A stretch of DNA of 9,617 nucleotides from Chloroflexota bacterium (GTDB taxonomy: Bacteria > Chloroflexota > Dehalococcoidia > Lucifugimonadales > Australimonadaceae): assembly GCA_022574265.1 (NCBI GenBank), contig JACZSI010000061.1, positions 1 to 9,617 of the forward strand. The letters run 5' to 3'. Below are positions 1-5,766 of the stretch, one piece after another. Numbering within the stretch: position 1 is the first letter of the stretch; every line of letters begins with the position of its first letter. A model generated the notes under the pieces. The model saw only the letters and a list, made by a program, of their open reading frames with translations. It was not told the DNA's origin and did not search any database. A program made the translations under genes and the position numbers.

Positions 1-379
1 ACGCGCGGTGCTTGCGCGCCGTGCCGGCTGCCTCGAGCTCGACGTCGCGGTAGCCGATGCCGACGCCGAGCGTGAGCCGCCCCTTGGAGATGTGGTCGAG
101 CGTCGCGGCGTCCTCGGCGATCTGGAGGGGGTTGTGCAGCGGCAGCAGCAGGATGCCCGTCATCAGCCGCATGTCGCCTGTCTCGGGCGCGAGGCGCGCC
201 AGCATGGGGAACGGCTGCGGCCAGACCGTCGGGTGCGAGACCCAGTGCTGCGGCACGGTGACCGACGCGAACCCGGCGTCGCGCGCCACGTGGCAGATCT
301 CGATGACCTCGTCGATCTGCTCGTGCAGCGGCCGCGTGGGGTCGGACAGGAAGGAGCGCAGGTACAGGCCGAACCGCAT
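1..379 (-). CDS. LLM-class flavin-dependent oxidoreductase, N-terminal part (gene runs off the left edge)
   Basis: The minus strand reads 126 complete codons from ATG at 379 to the window edge, beginning MRFGLYLRSFLSDP. The protein resembles luciferase-like monooxygenases and F420/FMN-dependent oxidoreductases, which fold as TIM barrels. It shows the early beta strand, a DAGFASVTVPQHW segment where family members place flavin or substrate contacts, and the conserved block ISKGRLTLGVGIGYRDVE near residues 100-117. Family members are usually about 300-350 residues, so roughly one third is present. The start is supported by GAGGAA four bases upstream of the ATG. Substrate, and FMN versus F420 use, cannot be decided from this piece. 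The gene points away from the selenoprotein gene's 3' end but lies on the same strand, with about 300 bases between them, so cotranscription is possible but not shown. Confidence 0.9.
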   Translation of the reverse strand, partial: MRFGLYLRSFLSDPTRPLHEQIDEVIEICHVARDAGFASVTVPQHWVSHPTVWPQPFPMLARLAPETGDMRLMTGILLLPLHNPLQIAEDAATLDHISKGRLTLGVGIGYRDVELEAAGTARKHRA

Positions 380-685
380 GTGCTTCCTCAGGGGCGGGTG
401 TGCCGACGGCAGCCCGCAGCGTATCCGTCGCCCGCGCGCCGGTCAACGCTCGGCCACTCGCCATCGCGCGGAGCAGCGCTGCGCAGGTCAGGAGCGTGGA
501 GGGCTGATACGGCCTCCGGCAACAGCGCAGCTCTCGTTCGTCCTGAGGCTCTCGAAGCCTGTCCTGAGCGCGGTCGAAGGGGACGGACGCAGGTTTGCCG
601 CGCCCGAGGGTCCGTGGTTCGAGAGCCTCACCACGAACGGAACCTGGAACCCGAGTGATGCGGGTGCGGGTGGGCAGCCGATCGG
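380..685. other. Gene-free spacer with extragenic palindrome
   Basis: I see no credible gene in this stretch between the oxidoreductase start and the stop of the selenoprotein gene. Open frames that cross it on the plus strand have shadow-like, Arg-rich composition and no family resemblance. The first 25 or so bases carry the oxidoreductase ribosome binding site. The right half holds the inverted repeat listed separately. A short GC-rich inverted repeat (GGAGG...CCTCC, about 497-516) is also present. Confidence 0.6.
536..638. repeat. Long imperfect inverted repeat / REP-like extragenic element
   Basis: The 21-base arm at 536-556 (GTTCGTCCTGAGGCTCTCGAA) is matched by its reverse complement at 618-638 with two mismatches. 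The left arm is followed by a second related unit, CCTGTCCTGAGCGCGGTCGAAGG (559-581). The motif GTTCGTCCTGAG...CGAAGG is a familiar dispersed extragenic palindrome in many GC-rich environmental bacterial genomes. That link is from memory and not from a search. The element lies between two same-strand genes and could act as a transcript-end or mRNA-stability structure for the selenoprotein gene at 686-1348. It has no T tract, so I do not call it an intrinsic terminator. Confidence 0.6.
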
Positions 686-1348
686 CTAGCTGACGGCTAG
701 CTCCTGGCGGATCGCCGCTTCGAGGTCCTCGGGCACGAACCCCCTTGGCCCCTTCTCGCCCTGGAACGCGATCCGGCCATCCCCGCCCACGAGGTAGAGC
801 CGGTCGGGCAATGCCCCATACGCGCTCGCCACCGTGTCGTCGATGCCATCGACCAGCACGGTCATCTCGATGTCGAGGGCGATCGCGCACGCCTGCGCCA
901 CCTCGGCCCGCTCCTCCTCGGTCGTCGGGTCGTACACGTGGATATCTGGCTCCTGGTTGCCCTGGGATATCCAGCCGTCGTCGGGGTGTGCCTCTCTGAT
1001 ATAGACGACGAGGAATTCCACCCGGTCGCCGTATGTGTGGTAGAGGTCGTGCAGTGCGCCCAACTGGCGCCGGAATGGAGGTCAGGTGTACGAGCCGAAG
1101 ATCAGCGCGACGGGCCGCTTGCCCCGGAAGCCGGACAGCTGCACCTTCGTGTCGGTCAGGCCATGCGTCGCGTCCAGCGTGGGCAGGTTGAAGTCGAAGG
1201 CTGGGTCACCCTGCTGGAGCTTGGGGATCGAGAGATCCCGGTGCTGCGCGGACGCCTGCACCTCTTCTTTCGTCTTCGGTGGCCCCGGCGGCGTCGACCG
1301 CTTCCCCAAGCCAAGGGTTGGCGAGCCTGCGGGCGTGTCCGTGCTCAC
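686..1348 (-). CDS. Deiodinase-like redoxin selenoprotein (in-frame TGA read as Sec89)
   Basis: Read from GTG at 1348 to TAG at 686, one frame gives 220 residues interrupted only by TGA at 1082-1084. Residues on both sides form one domain: FDFNLPTL near 51-58, GKRPVALIFGSYT at 76-88, Sec at 89, then PPFRRQLGALHDLY, EFLVVYIREAHPDDGW, a VLVDGIDD segment and the C-terminal PDRLYLVGGDGRIAFQGEKGP. This order matches the thioredoxin-fold iodothyronine deiodinase family, whose catalytic motif is (F)GS.T-U/C-PPF, so TGA stands at the catalytic residue. The start is set by GGAGG six bases before GTG. Residues 1-40 are Pro/Ser/Lys rich and look disordered. A redox role (reductive dehalogenation, peroxide or disulfide reduction) is inferred; the substrate is unknown. 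A conventional caller would give two fragments (1082-1348 or longer, and 686-1063). The alternative is a nonsense mutation or a sequencing error in a Cys-type gene. Confidence 0.85.
1056..1084 (-). promoter_or_regulatory. Bacterial SECIS-like element with its UGA
   Basis: On the minus-strand transcript the UGA (1084-1082) is followed by 11 bases and then a perfect 5-bp stem, GCGCC (1070-1066) and GGCGC (1060-1056), closing a 5-base loop AGUUG. Bacterial SECIS elements lie in the coding region directly after UGA. Their apical loop is about 16-37 bases downstream, and one of its first two loop bases is G. Here the loop begins after 16 bases and its second base is G. It would recruit SelB with Sec-tRNA. 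The selA/B/C/D genes are not in this window. Confidence 0.7.
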
Positions 1349-1400
1349 TCGGCACCTCCATCGTGGGACGTGGGTATGGCTGCGCGCCCGCCGATGCAAC

Positions 1401-1430
1401 ATTGTGGCGACAGTGGCCGGCGAGAGTCAA
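1401..1430 (-). promoter_or_regulatory. Candidate sigma70-type promoter for the selenoprotein gene
   Basis: On the minus strand TTGACT (1430-1425) is followed after 18 bases by CACAAT (1406-1401). They match the -35 and -10 consensus at 5 of 6 and 4 of 6 positions. A transcript starting near 1394 would have a leader of about 46 bases before the GTG at 1348, with its GGAGG site inside. The placement is good, but the evidence is motif matching only. Confidence 0.4.
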
Positions 1431-1517
1431 TCCGTGAGCCGACGCTGCCCGTGCAGACGCCATCCGCCGCGGCGCTCGCGGTCCCGGACGCTCGAGCCTG
1501 ATGCTCCCCCGCCGACG

Positions 1518-1545
1518 TTGACAGCACATGGCGTCCGTGTACACT
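1518..1545 (+). promoter_or_regulatory. Candidate sigma70-type promoter for the aminotransferase operon
   Basis: A perfect TTGACA (1518-1523) is followed after 16 bases by TACACT (1540-1545), four of six matches to the -10 consensus. It points at the operon that begins at 1955, giving a leader of about 400 bases if used. It is divergent from the selenoprotein promoter candidate about 90 bases away. Confidence 0.45.
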
Positions 1546-1564
1546 CGGGGCCGGCGTGCCGCCG

Positions 1565-1594
1565 TGAGGTTCACGCCCGGCCCTTGAGGTTCAC
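1565..1594 (+). repeat. Two identical decamers 20 bp apart, possible operator
   Basis: TGAGGTTCAC occurs at 1565-1574 and again at 1585-1594, exactly two helical turns apart and just downstream of the candidate promoter at 1518-1545. The first copy sits in GTGAGGTTCAC, which has a small dyad (GTGA...TCAC). This layout suits a dimeric repressor, but no cognate regulator is seen in the window. Confidence 0.35.
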
Positions 1595-1954
1595 TCTAGC
1601 TTGATGAGATCATCCGTAACGGCCTACTGGCCATCGATCGAGTCCCGCGTCCGCCGCGGGTCTATGGAGCTGCGACGCGGCGCGGTCCGCGCGACGGCAG
1701 CCACCGCATCCCTTCCCCTGCGAGGCGGCCTGGGCCGCATCCGCCGCCCTGAGGCCGGCGAACCACCCGCGTAACGCGGCCGCCGAGCGACCACTCGGCG
1801 GCAACCACTTGCGATCACCTGGCAGCGCAACGCTGGTAGGTGATTCGCCGCATCGCCCGCGGCAACGCTCCGATGGCTTCGGCTCGGGGAGCGTCCGCGC
1901 AGGCAACCACCCAGGACCCCGGCGGGTCAGCGACATCTCGATAGGAGGAGATGC
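1595..1954 (+). promoter_or_regulatory. Hairpin-rich leader upstream of the aminotransferase operon
   Basis: No credible gene is seen here. The stretch holds strong hairpins. One is 1779-1802, a perfect 9-bp stem with loop CGACCA. Another is 1814-1844, with arms ATCACCT/AGGTGAT enclosing CAGCG-CAA-CGCTG. The third is 1865-1894, ACGCTCC pairing with GGAGCGT. Similar single-stranded tracts recur between or beside them: GGCGAACCACCC (about 1757), GGCAACCACTT (about 1800) and GGCAACCACCC (about 1902). The stretch ends with AGGAGGAG at 1943-1950, a strong ribosome binding site for ATG 1955. This could be a cis-regulatory RNA. I do not recognise a known riboswitch class and found no T-rich terminator. 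Confidence 0.4.
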
Positions 1955-3055
1955 ATGGCGCCAGACGTGCGCGCCGTCTCGTCGCAGTACGGAGGCTTCT
2001 GGAACTTCGAGCTCCAGGACTTCTGCTACATGACGAACCGCTACTTCCCCCCGGACGAGTTCTTCGAGTCGCTCTCGTCGAGCCTCCGGACGCTCGTGAC
2101 GTCCTACCCCTCCACCAACCACTCGGTATCGTCCCTGCTCGCGCCCCATCTGGGCATGACGCCCGACGAGCTCGTCGTCGGCAACGGCGCGAGCGAGCTC
2201 ATCAGCGCGATCACCAGCCTGCGCGTCGAGCATCTGGCGATCCCCATCCCTGCCTTCGACGAGTACCTCAACCGTGCCGAGACCCAAGGCAAGCGCGTGA
2301 GCCCGTACCCGATGGGGCCCGACTTCGAGCTGGACGTCGACGGCTTCATAGCGCACGTCAAGGAGGCCGGGGCCAACTCGGTGGTCATCGTGCGGCCGAA
2401 CAATCCGGCCGGGACGCTGGTCTCGAAGGAAGACGTCGTCCGGATGCTCCGCGCCTTCGGCGGCCTCGACCTGGTCCTGGTGGACGAGTCGTTCCTGTAC
2501 TTCGCCGGGGGAGACTACCGGGACCTGAGCGTCGCGGGGTCGATCCAAGACTTCCCGAACCTCGTCGTCGTCAACAGCATGTCGAAGGCCTACGGCGTGC
2601 CGGGGCTGCGCCTGGGCTATGCCGCCTCGGGCGACGCCAAGCTCATCGCGAGATTGCGCGCCGAGCTGCCGATCTGGAGCGTCAACTCGCTCGCGCAGTT
2701 CTTCCTGGAGCACCTCGGCGAGTACGGCTCCCGGTTCGCCGATTCCTGCGCCCAGGTGCGGCGGGCCACGCAGGCCCTCTATCGAGGGCTGCGCGGCGTG
2801 CCCTTCCTCGAGCCCTATCCGACCCACGGCAACTACGTCCTGTGCCGGAGCACGTCCGACCTCACCGGGTCGGAGATCACCGCCCGTCTGTTCGACGAGT
2901 TCCGGGTCCTGGTCAACGACTGCAGTGGGAAGCGGGGGCTCGACGCCAGGTTCTTCAGGATCGCATCGAGGACCACCGAGGACAACGAGGAGCTGATACA
3001 CGCCCTGCTGGCCATGGCGAGCGAAACGACGGCACCGGCCGGTGCGAGGAAGTAG
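1955..3055 (+). CDS. PLP-dependent fold-type I aminotransferase/decarboxylase (HisC/CobD-like)
   Basis: This 366-residue protein has the marks of class I/II aminotransferases: GNGASEL at 76-82 (cofactor phosphate region), RPNNPAGT at 147-154, VDES with Asp177 for the pyridine nitrogen, SMSKAYGVPGLRLGY with the PLP lysine at 211, and FFRIASRTTEDNEELI at 333-348 with Arg335 and Arg339. The last segment recalls threonine-phosphate decarboxylase (CobD) and histidinol-phosphate aminotransferase, both of which bind phosphorylated amino substrates. It is cytosolic, with no signal peptide. AGGAGG lies six bases before ATG 1955. The next gene starts eight bases after its stop. Next to a CTP transferase, it probably makes an amino-alcohol phosphate (for example by decarboxylating phosphoserine or phosphothreonine) or an aminophosphonate. 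Simple transamination of another substrate is equally open. Confidence 0.88.
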   Translation: MAPDVRAVSSQYGGFWNFELQDFCYMTNRYFPPDEFFESLSSSLRTLVTSYPSTNHSVSSLLAPHLGMTPDELVVGNGASELISAITSLRVEHLAIPIPAFDEYLNRAETQGKRVSPYPMGPDFELDVDGFIAHVKEAGANSVVIVRPNNPAGTLVSKEDVVRMLRAFGGLDLVLVDESFLYFAGGDYRDLSVAGSIQDFPNLVVVNSMSKAYGVPGLRLGYAASGDAKLIARLRAELPIWSVNSLAQFFLEHLGEYGSRFADSCAQVRRATQALYRGLRGVPFLEPYPTHGNYVLCRSTSDLTGSEITARLFDEFRVLVNDCSGKRGLDARFFRIASRTTEDNEELIHALLAMASETTAPAGARK

Positions 3056-3063
3056 GCCCAAGC

Positions 3064-3855
3064 ATGCAAGCAGTCATCCTCGCGGCCGGCAACGGAACAC
3101 GGCTGCGCCCGCTCACCGACCACCGCCCCAAGTGCCTGGTGGAGGTCGAGGGCCAGCCCATCCTCCGATACCAGCTGGAAGCGCTCTGCGAGGTGGGCGT
3201 GCGGGAGTGCATCGTCGTCGTCGGCCACCGGGCCGCGCAGGTGCGCAGCGCCTTCGGAAGCCGCTTCCTGGGCCTCTCTATCACGTACGTGGAGAACGAG
3301 GTCTTCGAGACCACCAACAACATCTACTCGCTCTGGCTGGCCCGCCGGGAGATAACCGGAGACATGCTGCTGCTCGAAGGGGACCTGCTCTTCGAGCCGG
3401 CGCTCCTGATGGACCTGCTCGATGCCCCCTACGAGAACGTCGCGGTGGTGGACCGTTTCCGGTTCCCCATGAACGGGACGGTCATCCTGGCGCACGGCGA
3501 CCGTGCGAGCGCGATGGTGCTCAAGCTCGACCAGCCAGAAGGCTTCGACTACGGCCCCGCCCTCAAAACGGTGAACATCTACAAGTTCTCCCGCCGGGCC
3601 GTCGGCGGCGTGCTGATGCCGGCCCTCGGCGACTACGTCACCAATGGTCTGACCGGCGACTACTACGAGGTCGCGATATCCCGTGCCATCGATGAAGGCA
3701 CCATGCGGCTCCACGTCCTGCGCACCGGCCCGCGCTCGTGGGCCGAGATCGACACCGTGGAGGACCTGGCGGACGCGGAGAGGATGCGCTCCTGGCTGCG
3801 GCTCGGCCCACGCGCCCCGGCGGGAGCGCGGCTGGCTCGGTCGAGCGGAAGGTGA
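3064..3855 (+). CDS. LicC/PntC-like CTP-dependent nucleotidylyltransferase
   Basis: The 263-residue protein opens with the sugar/choline-phosphate nucleotidyltransferase signature MQAVILAAGNGTRLRPLTDH, then PKCLVEV with Lys23. TTNNIYSLW (83-91), EGDLLFE with Asp107, and AEIDTVEDL with Asp230 fit the LicC type, where aspartates hold the catalytic Mg2+. LicC activates phosphocholine to CDP-choline, and PntC relatives activate 2-aminoethylphosphonate. Which of these is made here is inference. The gene follows the aminotransferase by 8 bases and precedes the methyltransferase by 9, so all three are probably one transcript. The start at 3064 is where similarity begins; the same frame is open much further upstream but overlaps the aminotransferase and is not real there. 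GAGGA at 3046-3050 is a rather distant ribosome binding site, so translational coupling is likely. Residues 245-263 form an Arg/Ala-rich tail outside the domain. Confidence 0.88.
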   Translation: MQAVILAAGNGTRLRPLTDHRPKCLVEVEGQPILRYQLEALCEVGVRECIVVVGHRAAQVRSAFGSRFLGLSITYVENEVFETTNNIYSLWLARREITGDMLLLEGDLLFEPALLMDLLDAPYENVAVVDRFRFPMNGTVILAHGDRASAMVLKLDQPEGFDYGPALKTVNIYKFSRRAVGGVLMPALGDYVTNGLTGDYYEVAISRAIDEGTMRLHVLRTGPRSWAEIDTVEDLADAERMRSWLRLGPRAPAGARLARSSGR

Positions 3856-3864
3856 TGCGAATAC

Positions 3865-4878
3865 ATGGAAGGGTTCGCTGACCGGTCGGCCGAACGTCTG
3901 AAGCAGATGGCTCGAGCCTATTGGGACTCGTCCGTGCTGCGCACACTGATCAGCCTTGGCCTCTGCCCCATTCTGGACGAGGGCCCCGCTACCGCTGCCG
4001 AGCTTGCATCACGCGTCAGCGCCAACCCTCGCTTTCTCGACACCTTCCTCGGCGCCTGCGTGGCGCTCGGCCTCCTGGACCGCCAGGGCGAGCGCTATGC
4101 CAATAGCGAGCAAGCCTCCGCATTCCTCGTCCCCGGCAAAGAGGGCTACTCTGGCGACTACCTGCGGCACCTTACCAACCACTGGAACACCTTCGGCGCC
4201 CTCGACCGCTTGGTTCGCGAGGGTGTGTCCGAGCTGCCCTTCCAGAACGGCTACGTCTCTGCCGACGAATACTGGTCCGACTATATGCGCGCGCAGCACT
4301 TCCGCGCCGTGACCGTCCAAGCCCCCTACTTGGTGCGGACCGTCAACCTCTCGGGTAAGCGCAAGCTGCTGGACCTGGGCGGCGGCGCCGCCAGCTACAG
4401 CGTCGCATTGGCCGCGGCCTACCCCGGGCTCACCGCCCACGTCATCGATGCCAAGGAGCCGCTCGCCATCGCTCGTGAAGTGGTGGACGAGGCGGGGCTC
4501 GCCGAGCGCGTCCTGCTGGTGGAGGGCGATTTCTTCGAGATGGACCTCGGCCACGATGCTGACGCCATGCTCATCTCAGCTGTCGTCGGCATAAAGCCCG
4601 AAGTCTTCTGCCGGAACTTGTTTCGCCTCGCCTACGATGCGTTGAGGCCCGGCGGCACCCTGGTCCTGCAGGACTTCATGCAGATAGCCGGCGCGTCGCC
4701 GAAACGCCAGTTCCTGGACGCGATGACCGACCTCTGCCTGATCGCCGCCTTCGACCCTGGCGGAGGCGACCGTCAGACCGATGAGTACGCCTCCTGGCTG
4801 CGCGACGGAGGCTTTGTCGACGTCACACAGCACCCGGAGCCACCGGACCTTGCCATCATCACGGCAACCAGGCCATAG
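3865..4878 (+). CDS. Winged-helix class I SAM methyltransferase (O-methyltransferase family 2 type)
   Basis: The 337-residue protein has two parts. Residues 15-95 form a winged-helix dimerisation domain (AYWDSSVLRTLISLGLCPILDEGPATAAELA region, then a LDRQGERYANSE wing). The Rossmann part has LLDLGGG at 168-174 and VIDAKEP with Asp195 for SAM ribose. This is the architecture of acetylserotonin/hydroxyneurosporene O-methyltransferase relatives. The usual catalytic LHxW motif after the third core strand is absent; the aligned stretch reads LISAVVGIKPEVF. The enzyme may therefore use other residues or act on nitrogen or carbon. GGAAGGTG at 3848-3855, overlapping the previous stop, serves as ribosome binding site. 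As the last gene of the operon it could methylate the amino group or another part of the activated headgroup, but this is inference. Confidence 0.85.
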   Translation: MEGFADRSAERLKQMARAYWDSSVLRTLISLGLCPILDEGPATAAELASRVSANPRFLDTFLGACVALGLLDRQGERYANSEQASAFLVPGKEGYSGDYLRHLTNHWNTFGALDRLVREGVSELPFQNGYVSADEYWSDYMRAQHFRAVTVQAPYLVRTVNLSGKRKLLDLGGGAASYSVALAAAYPGLTAHVIDAKEPLAIAREVVDEAGLAERVLLVEGDFFEMDLGHDADAMLISAVVGIKPEVFCRNLFRLAYDALRPGGTLVLQDFMQIAGASPKRQFLDAMTDLCLIAAFDPGGGDRQTDEYASWLRDGGFVDVTQHPEPPDLAIITATRP

Positions 4879-5097
4879 TGGCGTAAAGACGACCTTGGTA
4901 GGTTTCACAGGGACGACGGGGTGGGGACGGGAGTTGTCAAGCACTGTTCGTAGCAGATCGTCGATGAACGTCAAGGGACGCTAACGATTTAAAGCGGACT
5001 TCACGGGACAACTTTCGAAAGTGAAACTATCCCTAGGCTTCGAGAAAACACTCTAGACAAGCTCTACAGAAAGGGTATCCAGCCCTTAACTTCCTAC

Positions 5098-5676
5098 TTG
5101 GTTCAGTATGGCTGGGTCACCCCCAACCGAATCTCCTTTTCCGGCTTCCTAGTAGGCGGAATAGGGGCCGCTATCTGCATCTTGATCCTTCCGCTGTGGA
5201 CTGCGGGGGTTTTGCTCGCGGTGGGGGACGTATTGGACTATCTGGACGGCGACCTTGCTAGAAGACAAGGTACGGACTCTCGTGAAGGCGCTATTTTTGA
5301 CGCGGTGCTGGACCGATACACAGATTTCCTCGTCATAGGCGCATTGACCTACTTGACCACTGCATTGCTGGATCGGTACACGGACTTCCTCATTGGAGGG
5401 CTCAGCTTCCTAACTTCGGAGATCGCCTTGCTCACCGGATTGGCTGCGCTCTTGGGGTCTGTAGTAACGCCCTATGTGAGGGCCAAGACCGAGGCCGAAA
5501 GTAAGAAGTCTATTCCCACGGCTGGTGACCGGGGCTGGCGCAATCGGATTCTCATTGTTGGGCTTCTTTTGAGCCAGCCGATTTGGACATTGGGCGCCGT
5601 TGCAGTAGTCGCTAACATTGCCGCTGTGCATCGGCTATTTTACGCGATGAGAAAGAGTGACGATAGGGGAAGCTGA
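5098..5676 (+). CDS. CDP-alcohol phosphatidyltransferase with internal duplication; true 5' end lies upstream
   Basis: An integral membrane enzyme that transfers a phosphoalcohol from a CDP-alcohol to an acceptor. With residues numbered from TTG 5098, the full signature D(x)2DG(x)2AR(x)8G(x)3D(x)3D is present: Asp47, Asp50-Gly51, Ala54-Arg55, Gly64, Asp68, Asp72. Several hydrophobic helices follow, and AGDRGWRNRI (142-151) recalls related archaeal-type synthases. Family-like sequence continues upstream of 5098 in the same frame (LDKLYRKGIQPLTSYL, 5053-5100), so TTG 5098 is only the first in-frame start codon and not the natural N-terminus. The frame is open from 4993 without any ATG, GTG or TTG. 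A GTG at 5021 in another frame gives VKLSLGFEKTL before a stop, so a one-base shift near 5045-5054 would restore a normal N-terminus. Base composition is clearly less GC-rich than in the flanking genes, which suggests separate acquisition. Confidence 0.8.
   Translation: MVQYGWVTPNRISFSGFLVGGIGAAICILILPLWTAGVLLAVGDVLDYLDGDLARRQGTDSREGAIFDAVLDRYTDFLVIGALTYLTTALLDRYTDFLIGGLSFLTSEIALLTGLAALLGSVVTPYVRAKTEAESKKSIPTAGDRGWRNRILIVGLLLSQPIWTLGAVAVVANIAAVHRLFYAMRKSDDRGS
5302..5418 (+). repeat. In-frame tandem duplication inside the CDP-alcohol transferase gene
   Basis: Codons 5302-5361 encode AVLDRYTDFLVIGALTYLTT, and the adjoining codons 5362-5418 encode ALLDRYTDFLIGGLSFLTS. The two copies differ by one residue in length. 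Many differences are at third codon positions (GAC/GAT, CGA/CGG, ACA/ACG, GAT/GAC), so the duplication is not recent. The copied unit includes the last aspartate of the catalytic signature and the start of the following membrane helix. Confidence 0.85.
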
Positions 5677-5766
5677 TTCATCCGGATTAGCGTGCGTGTT
5701 AGGCGTTATCACATCCGTAATATGTCTGTGAGCCGTGGCGGTTGCCGACACCGCCTTCGCGGGCCT

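Noticed and set aside
610..640. tRNA T-arm (GGTTCGAGA)
   Set aside because: There is no matching acceptor, D or anticodon stem around it; the sequence is explained by the inverted repeat.
686..1063. Stand-alone 125-residue gene starting at ATG 1063
   Set aside because: That Met lies inside the conserved domain, after the catalytic motif. The frame continues upstream through TGA into the matching N-terminal half with a good GTG start and ribosome binding site.
1595..1954. Known riboswitch (SAM, SAH, cobalamin)
   Set aside because: GGCAACC-like tracts recall some S-box segments, but the required core motifs and junction order are not present by eye. Left as an unassigned structured leader.
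1610..3061. 483-residue minus-strand open frame
   Set aside because: It is antisense to the aminotransferase and its leader, with shadow-like composition rich in Arg, Asp, Val and His and no recognisable domain.
1951..3063. N-terminal extension of the nucleotidyltransferase frame
   Set aside because: This frame is out of phase with the well-supported aminotransferase; family similarity starts exactly at ATG 3064.
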